Of a stretch of DNA of 64,000 nt, positions 7,869 to 17,885 are shown one piece after another. The DNA is taken from positions 1-64,000 of the forward strand of contig CALGAW010000040.1 of assembly GCA_937959115.1 (NCBI GenBank), written 5' to 3'. The notes under the pieces are model-generated. The model did no database searches, was not told the DNA's origin, and saw only the letters and a program-made list of their open reading frames with translations. This DNA comes from an uncultured Saprospiraceae bacterium. GTDB lineage: Bacteria > Bacteroidota > Bacteroidia > Chitinophagales > Saprospiraceae. Both the position numbers and the translations under genes were made by a program. Each line of letters opens with the position of its first letter. The first letter of the stretch is position 1.

Positions 7869-9053
7869 TTACAAAAAACACTTCCCTTCCCCACGATACG
7901 TATCCACCTCATCCAAAATCTTCCCCTTAGAAATCAGATACAACTGATTAAACCGTTCACAGAGCTCCCCTGCTTTGCTATGCCTCATAAACACAGGATC
8001 CCCGATATGAAGACCTTCAGATCCCTTATAAACAACAGGAGTCTGTACTTCACCAGCCATTTCGTTCTTAGTAAGGCTAGCACCTTCTGGTAAATAGACA
8101 CTCGGTGCTTTATCCGTCCCTGGCATCCCAGAAGCCACATAGCCACCACCAAGGCAGGTGTAAATATCTTCATCGGGAATTCGAACCACCTCAATAGCGT
8201 AAACAGCTGCTGGTAGATGACGGAATTTCAGATAAGAGTCAAACAAAGTTGAGGTGTAAAATCCAGACCCGATCGTGACTTCCGTAACCCAGTCTTCTTT
8301 TGTCGTAGTTTCTAGACTACCAGTACCACCACCATTCACAAAATCAAGCGTATGTCCTTCCGCTTTTACTAGAGCGACAACTGCCTCACGACGCTTCGTA
8401 ATTTCCTTCAAAGACTTAGCCTTCAACCGTCTGACAACTGAATTCTTTAGTGATTGTCCTCGAACATTGTCTCCTAATCCAGCAATTTGGGCTTCATATC
8501 CCATTACCCCTTTCAACGCAACATTTGGGCAATCGTTTAGTGCGCTTAAGTACCGCTTACACCCATCAACTGAGGCAACACTAGATCGATGTACACCAAA
8601 GTGTAGGCCGGGGAATTTACTAGACATATCAAGATCCAAACAAACAGGAAGACAGACGTCCATTTTTGTTCCAGCAGCATTGATTCGCTGTAAATGCTCG
8701 GGAAGATCAGTCATCAAGTAAATTCGCTTGCCTTTTTTTACTTCTTTTGCTACGGCTTCCAAGTGATTTGGATGTACGGTTGGATAAGCGATTAACAGAT
8801 CATCATATCCTTGTTTGCTTAGCCAGATGGCTTCTGGCGCAGTAAAGCACATCAACCCTTGAATCTGATCGCTCTCCTTAAATAAGGTATCCAGTATTGA
8901 CCGACAGCGAATGGACTTAGTTGCCAGTCGAACCTTTTTATTATGAGATCGGATCAGTAGTTGTTTAGTATTCTCTTTTAGGATATCGAGGTCGATAAAA
9001 GCATAAGGCATTTCCTTACCATCAAAGAGTTTTTTATAGTACGGATAAGTCAT
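7869..9053 (-). CDS. PLP fold-type III amino acid deaminase/aldolase-like enzyme
   Basis: 394 residues of the alanine racemase / D-threonine aldolase / D-serine dehydratase superfamily. The N-terminal TIM barrel begins PYAFIDLDILKENTK, and the PLP lysine is K46 in RLATKSIRC. A glycine-rich phosphate site follows (VNGGGTGSL). The C-terminal beta domain ends with MRHSKAGELCERFNQLYLI, whose His and Cys are placed like the metal ligands of D-serine dehydratase and D-threonine aldolase. The substrate cannot be read from sequence; a beta-hydroxy D-amino acid or D-serine is plausible. It starts 1 nt after the stop of the lipoprotein gene at 9055, so the two share a transcript. Gene-poor DNA of 234 bp separates it from accD. 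Confidence 0.85.
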   Translation of the reverse strand: MTYPYYKKLFDGKEMPYAFIDLDILKENTKQLLIRSHNKKVRLATKSIRCRSILDTLFKESDQIQGLMCFTAPEAIWLSKQGYDDLLIAYPTVHPNHLEAVAKEVKKGKRIYLMTDLPEHLQRINAAGTKMDVCLPVCLDLDMSSKFPGLHFGVHRSSVASVDGCKRYLSALNDCPNVALKGVMGYEAQIAGLGDNVRGQSLKNSVVRRLKAKSLKEITKRREAVVALVKAEGHTLDFVNGGGTGSLETTTKEDWVTEVTIGSGFYTSTLFDSYLKFRHLPAAVYAIEVVRIPDEDIYTCLGGGYVASGMPGTDKAPSVYLPEGASLTKNEMAGEVQTPVVYKGSEGLHIGDPVFMRHSKAGELCERFNQLYLISKGKILDEVDTYRGEGKCFL

Positions 9054-9054
9054 A

Positions 9055-9720
9055 TTATGGAACGATTTCGAGCACTACATCCAAAGCACGGTATTTTCCT
9101 GTAATCTGTCCACCTGCAGCAGTTCCTTCTTGAACTGGCACTCTGACCGTTCGTTCCAAATGGGCAGTGACGGGCCCCAAATCAATTTTCCTAAGAAGCG
9201 CTTGATCCATATATACGGTTGTAGATCCTACTACCGTTTGGAAAAATTCCTCATCTCCTACCAACATATCCACTCGTTGATTTTCTCCTAGTGGTGTGCC
9301 AAGCCAAAGAACATGAATATTTTCAGTTTGTGAAAGTGTATCAAGTATCGGTTCAAAGAATATTGGTTCTACTGGAGGAATTGTATTCGTAAACACTTCC
9401 CCAGTTTCCAATCTCAAATTGATCGTACCTGTAGTAAACTGTCCTCCAGAAAACTCAACTGCATAAGAACTGATATCCTCAATGTATTTCATTGTATCAC
9501 TATCATACTTCAGAAGCGCTTCATCATCTAGCTTTAAAAGTTCAGCAGTTTCACTGTTTCTGAATTGAGCGTATACTGTTGTCTCGTTTGTGTTTTCATC
9601 ATAAGTCACATCATAAGTACTGTACATCTTATCAAGATCAAAAGATGGTTCTGACTTCTTACAACTGATTACGACTAGACTAATAATCAAGAGAAATAGG
9701 ATCGGATTTAATCGCTGCAT
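9055..9720 (-). CDS. Hypothetical lipoprotein
   Basis: 221 residues from the ATG at 9720. A further-upstream start at 9747 would add nine residues ahead of the signal peptide and is less likely. The signal MQRLNPILFLLIISLVVISC gives a lipidated Cys at residue 20, followed by KKSEPSFD. The mature part is beta-rich, with acidic strands (YDVTYDENTNETTVYAQFRN). I recognise no domain. It is cotranscribed with the PLP enzyme downstream (1-nt gap), though a functional link between an envelope lipoprotein and a cytosolic PLP enzyme is not obvious. Confidence 0.75.
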   Translation of the reverse strand: MQRLNPILFLLIISLVVISCKKSEPSFDLDKMYSTYDVTYDENTNETTVYAQFRNSETAELLKLDDEALLKYDSDTMKYIEDISSYAVEFSGGQFTTGTINLRLETGEVFTNTIPPVEPIFFEPILDTLSQTENIHVLWLGTPLGENQRVDMLVGDEEFFQTVVGSTTVYMDQALLRKIDLGPVTAHLERTVRVPVQEGTAAGGQITGKYRALDVVLEIVP

Positions 9721-9835
9721 ATTGTTATTTTTTCGTAAAGGTAACAAACGCTACAAATACCTGACCAATCCAGCAAAAGAAATAATATGAATTACCAAAG
9801 GAAAAAGAATATCTGCATAACGACCAAATTATTAG

Positions 9836-9843
9836 TACCTTTG
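9836..9843 (+). promoter_or_regulatory. -7 box (TACCTTTG) of the helicase gene
   Basis: TAnnTTTG match followed by GCAGAAA, 83 nt before the chosen ATG at 9926. This leaves a 5' leader of ~75 nt, long for this genome and typical of cold-regulated DEAD-box helicase mRNAs, although no cold-box motif is recognised. Confidence 0.55.
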
Positions 9844-9925
9844 CAGAAATAATTTACCTCTTCCAGCAAATTTTGGGTTTGCGATATTGGTTTGTGTGGC
9901 TAGAGTAACCTAATAATTTGTGTTT

Positions 9926-11128
9926 ATGAAGTTCGAAGAGTTGGATCTAGTCGATCCAATATTAAAAGCTATTGAGAATAAAGGTTATAAAGAACCTACT
10001 CCTATTCAAAAAAGTGCTATTCCAGTTGTTTTAAATAGAGATGATATCCTTGGTATCGCTCAAACTGGAACAGGTAAAACTGCAGCATTTGCAATTCCTA
10101 TTATCCAATTAATCTATCGTATTGATTCGAAACCGACTAATCGTCCTAAATTGCGAGCACTGATCTTAACGCCTACGCGTGAGTTAGCGATTCAAATTGA
10201 AGATAATATTCGAGATTACAATCAATACACAAGAATCAAACATACTGTTATTTTTGGCGGAGTTAAGCAAGGAAAACAAGTCGATACGCTTAAAAGAGGT
10301 GTTCAAATACTTGTTGCTACTCCTGGTCGTTTACTGGATTTAATCGGTCAAGGTCATATAACATTAGACGACCTAAAGATTTTCGTACTAGACGAAGCAG
10401 ACAGGATGTTAGACATGGGTTTTATACATGACATTAGAAAATTGATAAAAATCCTACCCAAAAAAAGACAAACACTTTTCTTTTCCGCGACAATGCCTGA
10501 AAACATTCTTCAATTATCTAAAACAATCCTTCATAATCCTGTGCGGGTTGAGGTAGCAACAAGATCTACTCCTACGGAGAATGTTGATCAAAAACTATAT
10601 TATACTGACAAAGCAACTAAACTAGATCTGTTAATTCATATACTAGATGATGTTAGAGGCCAAGTGCTAGTCTTTTCTAGAACAAAGTATGGTGCAGACA
10701 AACTAGTTAGAAAGCTAAATAAAGCAGGATTCTCTTCTGTGGCAATTCACGGGAATAAGTCTCAAAATCAAAGACAAAGTGCTTTAAAGAGCTTCAAAAA
10801 TGGGTCTAAAATGATCATGGTGGCAACTGATATTGCAGCCAGAGGAATTGACATCAAAAATCTGGCGCTTGTCATAAATTATAACGTTCCAAATGTAGCC
10901 GAAACATATGTACATCGTATCGGTCGATCAGGAAGAGCAGGAGAAAAAGGTGCTGCAATTACAATTGTTGAAGGTGAAGAAAGAAAGCTAGTAAAGCCAA
11001 TCGAACGGTTAATGAAAAAATCAGTAACTGTGGTTGAAGATCACCCTTACCCAGCTTCCAGATATCAACCAGAACCAGCAAAAAAAAGTCCACCAAGACG
11101 CAACAAACGTAGATATAGAGGACGGTAG
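9926..11128 (+). CDS. DEAD-box ATP-dependent RNA helicase (RhlE-like)
   Basis: 400 residues from the ATG at 9926; a GTG at 9920 would add two. The Q motif is PTPIQKSAIP (25-33), Walker A AQTGTGKT (45-52), DEAD around 156-160, SAT near 187, and the C-terminal helicase motifs ATDIAARGID and HRIGRSGR (~329-336). The tail after ~370 is short and basic (PPRRNKRRYRGR), typical of RhlE-type proteins that bind RNA without a specific domain. Expected roles are ribosome assembly and RNA remodelling, especially in the cold. The gene is monocistronic and divergent from the lipoprotein gene at 9720. Confidence 0.93.
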   Translation: MKFEELDLVDPILKAIENKGYKEPTPIQKSAIPVVLNRDDILGIAQTGTGKTAAFAIPIIQLIYRIDSKPTNRPKLRALILTPTRELAIQIEDNIRDYNQYTRIKHTVIFGGVKQGKQVDTLKRGVQILVATPGRLLDLIGQGHITLDDLKIFVLDEADRMLDMGFIHDIRKLIKILPKKRQTLFFSATMPENILQLSKTILHNPVRVEVATRSTPTENVDQKLYYTDKATKLDLLIHILDDVRGQVLVFSRTKYGADKLVRKLNKAGFSSVAIHGNKSQNQRQSALKSFKNGSKMIMVATDIAARGIDIKNLALVINYNVPNVAETYVHRIGRSGRAGEKGAAITIVEGEERKLVKPIERLMKKSVTVVEDHPYPASRYQPEPAKKSPPRRNKRRYRGR

Positions 11129-11330
11129 TGGTAATTATTAATTAACAATTCTTAATGTAAATTTCCAGCCCTTGGTGGTGATTTTTGAATCTTTCTAATT
11201 GTAAATTCTTTACTATTCAAAAATAATTAGCTACTAAGGCATGTTCTTTGTGCAGTGGAATATGTTTTAGTTTTATACAACATGAAGAGGCAGTTATCCG
11301 TATAAAGCAAGTGAATCAAATAAAATGCTT

Positions 11331-11338
11331 TATATTTG
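11331..11338 (+). promoter_or_regulatory. -7 box (TATATTTG) of the PorP/SprF-like gene
   Basis: TAnnTTTG match 49 nt before the ATG at 11388. The 259-bp gap before this gene holds nothing else I can support. Confidence 0.5.
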
Positions 11339-11387
11339 TTTGATTTTTAATTGAAATAATAAGAAAGACCTACAAATAATTCTGTAA

Positions 11388-12407
11388 ATGAGGCAATTAC
11401 TTACATCCATCTTAGTCCTTATTTTTTTAACGAGTGTTCAAGGACAGGACAAGCATTTCAGTCAATACTATGCTTTACCGCTTAACTTAAATCCCGCGTT
11501 GACTGGTGCAATGGGAGGAAAGTATAGAGCAAGCATCATCTACAGAAATCAATGGCAGACAGTAACACCAAATCCATTTAAGACCATTGGTGGCTCGTTT
11601 GATGTGAAATTCCCTATTGGTATAAAGTCAGATGAAATTGGAGCGGGGATGCTATTCTACTCAGACAAGGCAGGTCTATCCAACTTCAGCACCAACTATA
11701 TTTCTCTTTCAAGCGCTTATCACAAAGCTCTTAGTCTAAATAGTAACCAATATTTGTCAGCAGGATTTCAAATTGGAATTGCACAACGCTCTTTTAGCTA
11801 CGAAAACCTCTCCTTTCATGATCAGTTTGATGGAGAATCAGAATACAGCTTTGACACCTTTGAAGTATTACCAGCCAACAGCTTCGCCTACGCTGATATG
11901 AGTGCCGGTGTTTTTTACAATATGAAACCAAGCAAAAGAACCTCCTTTCAAATGGGTTTGTCTGGTTTTCACGTGAATTTACCGAACGGGTCATTTGACA
12001 GAGATCAAGTAGACAGAATAAGCCCAAGAATTGCCATAAATATTGGAGGTCAAGCTCCGTTAACACGACAAATTGATATTCTGCCAAGATTATTAGTGTA
12101 CTATCAAGATCCTCATCTAGAAACAAACATTGGATCAAATTTTAAATTTACAGTTCCAAATTTCTCCAACATAAAAATGTATCTAGGAGGATGGGTAAGA
12201 GCAGCTCTCGATGAAGAAAACTCAGTATTGGTAGACGCATTAGTTCTTTTAGCAGCTTTTGAAGTTGATGGTGTTCGCTTTGGATTAAGCTTTGATGGCA
12301 ATCTATCTCCCTTGTCAAAATCAAGCCATGGGTTTGGTGCATTCGAACTCTCGCTAAGCTATACAGGACAAGATGATGATACTGGAGTTATCTGCCCTTC
12401 GTTCTAA
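11388..12407 (+). CDS. PorP/SprF family T9SS outer-membrane protein
   Basis: 339 residues. The signal peptide ends at VQGQ (~20). The mature N-terminus, DKHFSQYYALPLNLNPALTG, is the hallmark of the PorP/SprF family (TIGR03519). RNQWQT and repeated beta-hairpin strands then form an outer-membrane barrel. PorP/SprF proteins help the type IX system deliver and anchor large type-B cargo such as SprB on the cell surface. The next gene downstream, 474 bp away, encodes exactly such a cargo protein, so they are a likely functional pair, although the usual order is cargo first, then SprF. Confidence 0.93.
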   Translation: MRQLLTSILVLIFLTSVQGQDKHFSQYYALPLNLNPALTGAMGGKYRASIIYRNQWQTVTPNPFKTIGGSFDVKFPIGIKSDEIGAGMLFYSDKAGLSNFSTNYISLSSAYHKALSLNSNQYLSAGFQIGIAQRSFSYENLSFHDQFDGESEYSFDTFEVLPANSFAYADMSAGVFYNMKPSKRTSFQMGLSGFHVNLPNGSFDRDQVDRISPRIAINIGGQAPLTRQIDILPRLLVYYQDPHLETNIGSNFKFTVPNFSNIKMYLGGWVRAALDEENSVLVDALVLLAAFEVDGVRFGLSFDGNLSPLSKSSHGFGAFELSLSYTGQDDDTGVICPSF

Positions 12408-12881
12408 ATTTTCCATTGGTTAATCAAATGACCATTTAAATACAAAACACCCTGATTTCTATAAGAAAATGTAGGCATAAATGCTAGGCACACCCTAAAT
12501 TCTAGCACAACCTACCTAAAACGTTAAACCTTCCTAGTCACAGTAGCCAGGGCCTTATCTTTTTTATAATCAAAGAGTGAACAATAAAAAGCGCCACCTA
12601 TCAGACAAAAAGACCTTGTAGATTACGTTGGTTTAGCTCTAATAAAGCTTCAGTTTCTTCTTAAAAAATCATTCTCAATTCTCAATTATTATGTCTTTTA
12701 TTCGACGTTATAGAAAATGAGTATTCATATTTTTTTAATTATTCCAATAGATTAACTACTTTGAGCGATCTTTTTGTCGAGCAAATATTAGTAAAATACT
12801 GACGTTATATCATAAATGGACTTACAATCTAGAAATATAATAGCAGTGTTAAAGAAAATTGAATAACAAAATACAACACGA
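12408..12881 (+). other. Gene-free AT-rich spacer
   Basis: 474 bp between the PorP/SprF-like gene and the large cargo gene. I find no credible reading frame, no strong terminator hairpin and no exact TAnnTTTG box; TACTTTG near 12757 is one base short. It probably holds the 3' end of one transcript and the promoter of the next. Confidence 0.5.
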
Positions 12882-15800
12882 ATGCACCTTACGCGCAACC
12901 TATTGATTTTCTATTTGTTACTTATCTCTTCATTCCTCTATGCTCAAGCTCCTGCTAATGATGACTGCTCAGCTGCTACACTTATCAGCATGCCTACAAG
13001 TTATTGTTCTGGAGTTGCAGAATTCACGAATGTAAATGCAACAACCTCACCTGGTATTGGCCTTCCAACAAATTGTACCCCATCATGGAGCAATGAAATG
13101 GAGGATGTTTGGTTTAGTTTCCTTACGCCGTTATCAACCACAGGTAGTTTTGAGATTACAGTAACTGGGAATACGTTGACTCAACCTCAGGTCGCCTTAT
13201 ATCGTGGTAATTGTCCGCTTATCGTAGAAGAAGCTTGTGCCGTTTCTGCTTCAGGTAGCAACACAGTTGTCCTTTCAGTAAGTGCATTGAATCCTGGTAG
13301 TCAATACTGGATTCGAGTTAATGATGATGGAGTCGCAGGTGATTTTCAATTATGTATGGAAGAATTTCAACCACCAATTAACATGATGAATGGTTCGTCT
13401 GGTTCTTGTACAGGAACAATCTATGATAGTGGTGGACCGACTGGCCCATATGGACCAAATGAATTGTTGATTTACACCATCTGCCCAACACAACCGCATA
13501 CTTGCTTAGTATTAGATATATCTACCTATGACATAGAAACGAACTTTGATGTTCTAACTATTCATAACGGACCAAATACGCTTGGACCAGTGATTGGACA
13601 AATTTCTGGAGTTGGTATCAATAAAACAATCGAAGCCAACAGCGGTTGTATGACTCTTTCTTGGTTTTCTGGTCCAACCGTAAATAACGCTGGATGGGAA
13701 GCAACGTGGGAGTGTCTACAAACGCCTTGCTCGCCTGACGGAAGTGGTATAAGTCCACCAGACCAAGTTGCTTGTAGCGGTGACTTTTACGATAGCGGTT
13801 TAGACACCACAGGCTATCTTAATAATGAAAATTGGGAGTTTAGTATTTGTCCTAATGTCCCGAACAGTTGTATCATTCTTACACTTGACAACTACGACAC
13901 GCAAGCTGGTGTTGATGTTCTATCCTTTTATGATGGACCAACTTCAGCTGGTCAACCGATCTCTACAATATCAGGAACTGGTGCTGGAGCAACAATTGTA
14001 GCATCATCTGGCTGTTTAACAGTCACGTTTGTCTCTGATTTTGCTCTTGAAGGAAATGGGTGGCAAGGCTCTTGGGTCTGCACTACTGATCCCTGTCCGA
14101 TTCCAACTCCAGTCGTCATAACGCCTGGTGTCCCAGATTCTGTTTTAATTGATAATATATCTTCACCAGAAGTTGTTGTTTCTAATGTTACACTGACCTG
14201 TGATCAATTAGCATATGGTACTTTCAATGTGTCAGGATTATCTGAATTCGGTCTTCAAAATGGGATTGTGCTTTCTAGTGGAGAAGCAGTTGATGCATCA
14301 GGACCAAATTCAGCGACTGGAACAGGTACTGATCTTGGCCAACCTGGTGATATAAGCCTCGATTCGATTTTAACAGGAACATTTCAAACACAAGATGCAT
14401 GCGCCTTAGAATTTGACGTGTATGCTGCTACGAACGTTCTATCCTTCAATTATGTGTTTGGATCTGAAGAATACCCAGAATTTGCACCTCCGAACAGCTC
14501 TACATTCAATGATGTATTTGGGTTCTTTATCTCAGGACCAGGTATCCCTGGAGAAAAAAATATTGCAATTGTTCCGAATGCAAATGTTCCGGTTTCTATT
14601 AATAATGTAAATGTTCAAACCAATCAACAATATTATATAGATAACGGAAATGGTGTTACCACTGAATATGACGCATTTACAACCGTACTTAAAGCAGAGA
14701 CAACGGTAATACCATGTGACACCTATCATTTAAAGCTTGTCATTGCTGATGTTGGTGATGGCGTTTGGGATTCAGGTGTTTTTATTGAAGCCGGTAGTTT
14801 ATCCAGTGGTGTCGCTACAATTACACCTACGTTTGACTTCAGTCCTGACATAGAATACACGATAGAAGGCTGTGCTCAAGGATTCATTACGGTACAACTC
14901 AGTCAAGCTCAAGGAGATTCAGTTGTGATTTACCTTAACACGGGAGGAACAGCAACGAATGGAGATGACTACAATATGCTTCCTGACTCAATCGTATTTA
15001 CTCCTGGTCAAACATCGATTGATGTTCCCTTTAACCCAACGCTTGACACCTTAACTGAAGGCATTGAATATGCGGTTATTTTGCTACAGCAAATTACAGG
15101 TTGTGGTACTTTTGTGTATGATTCAGCTGTTGTTGAAATTCATGATAATATTAATATTGAATTTGGTCCCTATAACGGAGGAGATACAATTTTTATCTGT
15201 AAAGGAGATTCTATTCAATTAGAATCATCAGGCGGTGTTGATTATCTATGGTTTCCAAATTTATTCATTAATGATGATACCATAAGTAATCCAATCGTCT
15301 ATCCCGACAGCAGTCGTTGGTATTACTTAACTGCAGGTGTAGCCACTTGTACAAAAACAGACTCCATTTATGTCAGGGTTTACGATCAAGAAATAAATGT
15401 GTTAATGCCAGATACAGTATCCGTTTGCGCTACAAGTCCATTGATTCAGCTCTTGTCTGAACCAAATGAATATGGTGGAACTTACACTTGGACACCTGGT
15501 GGGCAAGTGATTGACTCAACGCTCCAAAATCCGGCAGTCCTTCCAGACAGTGCAGGATACTTCTATGTCACTTATGACCTTGAAGGTTGTAGCTCTCAAG
15601 ACAGTGTTTATATTGATTATGGCGGAGTCGTACCACTTTTCGTGATTCCAGACACCTCTATTTGTCTTGGAGAAGGGATTATTCTCGGTGCAACGCCAAA
15701 CGGAGCCGTTTATACTTGGACTCCGACCCTTGGATTAAGTAATCCGAATGTTGCCAACCCTGCTGCATTCCCAACTCAAACAACCACTTACTACGTAACA

Positions 15801-17063
15801 GGAAGTGACGGCCAAGGAAACTGCTTAGTCATGGACTCTGTAACAATAGAAGTTGGACCAGGGATAGAAGTGGACGCAGGACCTGATTTATCAATTTGTG
15901 ATGACGATACGGTTCAGCTAATGGCCATGTCTCAAGATTCAGGAGATTATCTATGGGTCCCTAGCTTTGGGTTAGACGATCCGTTCTCTCCTACTCCAAT
16001 TGCGTCACCAGACACGACAACAACATACATTGTTTATCTGATGAATGGATTCTGTGAAGCGAGTGACACGGTTGTCGTTAACGTTCAATCTGGAACTGGA
16101 GCAACCGTCGTTCCCGGTGCTAGTATCTGCCTGGGCGACTCCACTCCAATTGGTGGGCCAGCAACTCCTGGCACCACATACATTTGGACACCAGCACTTG
16201 GCTTGGATGATGCGACTGCTGCCAACCCAATTGCTTCCCCGCAACAGACTACAACCTATACCTTAAATGCCGCATCAGGCAACTGCGCAGCAATATTATC
16301 TGTCACTGTGACTGTAGAACCACGTCCTACAATTGTAGCTGGTCCTGATCAGTTTATCTGTGACACCGATCCGGTAACGCTTTCTGTTAGTGGAACAGGT
16401 GGAACGATTGCTTGGTCACCGCATCCTACACTTAGTTGCACGAATTGTACTGATCCAACTGCAACGCCTTCGCAGACAACTACCTACTATGTAACGAATT
16501 CAAATGGGATTTGCTCAGTGGTCGATAGTGTTACAGTGGTAGTTTCTACTAGCTTTACCCTTCAAGTGATTCCTGACAACGCTACAATTGAACTTGGAGA
16601 TACTATAGAACTGACAGCTATTGGTGGCGGACAAGGACTAACTTATACTTGGACACCAAGTGACGGTATCCTCGATCAAGCTGGTCCTTCAATTATAGTT
16701 TCTCCGAGTGAAACGACCACGTACATGGTTTCAGGTACCACAGCGAATTGTGATGCCTCAGGACAGGCAACAGTCAATATTCGAATTCCAGATTATGGGA
16801 TACCAAATGTATTTTCGCCTAATGGGGACGGTTTAAATGATCTATTCTCACTTTCATCTTCTACAGCTAATCTATCCATTGAAGAGTTCCAAATATTTGA
16901 TCGATGGGGACAATTGTTATTTAACAATGAAGATCCTAATGGATGGAATGGTGAATTTAATGGAAAAGAAATGACCCAAGAGGTTTATGTTTATAAAATC
17001 GTAGTAAGATTACCAAATGATGTATTGAAAACACATGTTGGTGATGTATTATTACTGAGATAA
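12882..17063 (+). CDS. Giant secreted adhesin-like protein with type-B T9SS sorting domain
   Basis: 1393 residues, exported to the cell surface. A signal peptide (1-~21, ends LYAQ) is followed by a pre-peptidase-like beta domain with ANDDC start (~25-165). Then come two CUB-like domains (~174-277 and ~297-400), each with TYDSG/FYDSG, FDVL..., and a final ...GW...W.C. A choice-of-anchor L domain follows (~425-640; VVSNVTLTCDQLAYG, FGSEEYPEF), then a Calx-beta-like domain (~645-755). Five or more Ig/PKD-like repeats (~760-1300) carry the pattern D..ICxGD ... YxWxPxxGL ... NPxAxPxxTTTYxVT. The gliding-motility-associated C-terminal domain (type B) is at ~1305-1393 (IPNVFSPNGDGLNDLF, FDRWGQLLF, WNGEFNGKEM). 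It probably works in adhesion, gliding or polymer binding, with the PorP/SprF-like protein upstream. A terminator follows 19 nt after the stop. Confidence 0.93.
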   Translation: MHLTRNLLIFYLLLISSFLYAQAPANDDCSAATLISMPTSYCSGVAEFTNVNATTSPGIGLPTNCTPSWSNEMEDVWFSFLTPLSTTGSFEITVTGNTLTQPQVALYRGNCPLIVEEACAVSASGSNTVVLSVSALNPGSQYWIRVNDDGVAGDFQLCMEEFQPPINMMNGSSGSCTGTIYDSGGPTGPYGPNELLIYTICPTQPHTCLVLDISTYDIETNFDVLTIHNGPNTLGPVIGQISGVGINKTIEANSGCMTLSWFSGPTVNNAGWEATWECLQTPCSPDGSGISPPDQVACSGDFYDSGLDTTGYLNNENWEFSICPNVPNSCIILTLDNYDTQAGVDVLSFYDGPTSAGQPISTISGTGAGATIVASSGCLTVTFVSDFALEGNGWQGSWVCTTDPCPIPTPVVITPGVPDSVLIDNISSPEVVVSNVTLTCDQLAYGTFNVSGLSEFGLQNGIVLSSGEAVDASGPNSATGTGTDLGQPGDISLDSILTGTFQTQDACALEFDVYAATNVLSFNYVFGSEEYPEFAPPNSSTFNDVFGFFISGPGIPGEKNIAIVPNANVPVSINNVNVQTNQQYYIDNGNGVTTEYDAFTTVLKAETTVIPCDTYHLKLVIADVGDGVWDSGVFIEAGSLSSGVATITPTFDFSPDIEYTIEGCAQGFITVQLSQAQGDSVVIYLNTGGTATNGDDYNMLPDSIVFTPGQTSIDVPFNPTLDTLTEGIEYAVILLQQITGCGTFVYDSAVVEIHDNINIEFGPYNGGDTIFICKGDSIQLESSGGVDYLWFPNLFINDDTISNPIVYPDSSRWYYLTAGVATCTKTDSIYVRVYDQEINVLMPDTVSVCATSPLIQLLSEPNEYGGTYTWTPGGQVIDSTLQNPAVLPDSAGYFYVTYDLEGCSSQDSVYIDYGGVVPLFVIPDTSICLGEGIILGATPNGAVYTWTPTLGLSNPNVANPAAFPTQTTTYYVTGSDGQGNCLVMDSVTIEVGPGIEVDAGPDLSICDDDTVQLMAMSQDSGDYLWVPSFGLDDPFSPTPIASPDTTTTYIVYLMNGFCEASDTVVVNVQSGTGATVVPGASICLGDSTPIGGPATPGTTYIWTPALGLDDATAANPIASPQQTTTYTLNAASGNCAAILSVTVTVEPRPTIVAGPDQFICDTDPVTLSVSGTGGTIAWSPHPTLSCTNCTDPTATPSQTTTYYVTNSNGICSVVDSVTVVVSTSFTLQVIPDNATIELGDTIELTAIGGGQGLTYTWTPSDGILDQAGPSIIVSPSETTTYMVSGTTANCDASGQATVNIRIPDYGIPNVFSPNGDGLNDLFSLSSSTANLSIEEFQIFDRWGQLLFNNEDPNGWNGEFNGKEMTQEVYVYKIVVRLPNDVLKTHVGDVLLLR

Positions 17064-17081
17064 ATATAAAAACAATTTTTC

Positions 17082-17113
17082 AAGCCCTTTTTCTTTCGGA
17101 AAAGGGCTTTTTT
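17082..17113 (+). terminator. Strong rho-independent terminator
   Basis: A 10-bp perfect GC-centred stem (17082-17091 with 17100-17109), extendable to 12 pairs, has a short loop and a run of T after it. It closes the giant adhesin gene. The CoA-transferase A start lies 41 nt further on. Confidence 0.9.
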
Positions 17114-17153
17114 GTTGCCATTTCTCTTATTTTTGAGAAAAATTAAAATACAT

Positions 17154-17849
17154 ATGAAAAAGGTGTTTGCCAATGCTGAAGAAGCAATTTTCGATATTAA
17201 GGATGACTCCGTGCTCATGCTTGGAGGATTTGGATTGTGTGGTATTCCTGAAAACGCCATTTCTGCCCTAGTAAAGAAAGGTGTGAAAGGTTTGACTTGT
17301 ATTTCTAATAATGCAGGAGTTGATGATTTTGGTATTGGATTGATGCTTCAAACCAGGCAAGTCAAGAAAATGGTTTCTTCCTATGTAGGAGAAAACGCCG
17401 AATTTGAGCGTCAACTGCTTTCTGGTGAGCTGGAAGTCGATCTTGTACCTCAAGGCACGCTAGCAGAACGAATAAGAGCTGGAGGAGCTGGAATCCCCGC
17501 CTTCTTCACTGCAACTGGTTACGGAACTGAAATAGCAGAAGGCAAAGAAGCCAGACAGATTGACGGACGTTGGTATATCCTAGAATCAGCATTGCATGCA
17601 GACTTCGCTTTAGTAAAAGCCTGGAAAGGAGATACCCTTGGAAATTTAATCTTCAAAGGAACAGCAAGAAACTTCAACCCAATGATGGCGACAGCTGGAA
17701 AGATTACAATCGCAGAAGTAGATGAATTAGTCGAACCAGGAGCGCTAGATCCTGCCTACATCCATACTCCAGGTATCTTTGTTCAACGGATTTTTAAGGG
17801 TACAAACTACGAAAAACGAATAGAACAACGCACCGTTAATAATGCTTAA
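17154..17849 (+). CDS. scoA: 3-oxoacid CoA-transferase subunit A
   Basis: 231 residues from the ATG at 17154; the longer frame from 17112 starts inside the terminator hairpin and is rejected. Family I CoA-transferase alpha chain: [19 protein letters not shown], then [16 protein letters not shown] (the CoA-binding GxGxxGxP-type loop) and [15 protein letters not shown]. With subunit B it moves CoA from succinyl-CoA to acetoacetate (or another 3-oxoacid), allowing ketone-body or amino-acid carbon to be used. The B subunit follows after 36 nt, giving an A-B operon. The exact acyl specificity is inferred from the family only. Confidence 0.94.
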   Translation: MKKVFANAEEAIFDIKDDSVLMLGGFGLCGIPENAISALVKKGVKGLTCISNNAGVDDFGIGLMLQTRQVKKMVSSYVGENAEFERQLLSGELEVDLVPQGTLAERIRAGGAGIPAFFTATGYGTEIAEGKEARQIDGRWYILESALHADFALVKAWKGDTLGNLIFKGTARNFNPMMATAGKITIAEVDELVEPGALDPAYIHTPGIFVQRIFKGTNYEKRIEQRTVNNA

Positions 17850-17885
17850 TTAGGCATTGATAATTAACCATTAAACATTAAAAAA

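Noticed and set aside
8275-8721. A 148-codon plus-strand frame opposite the PLP enzyme
   Set aside because: It lies wholly antisense to a well-supported gene, has Ser/Thr/Pro-rich composition typical of antisense frames and no family signature.
15200-16790. Regularly spaced DNA repeats that could suggest a CRISPR array or satellite
   Set aside because: They are diverged Ig/PKD-like coding repeats, in frame and with ~70-80-residue periods, not short identical repeats with spacers.
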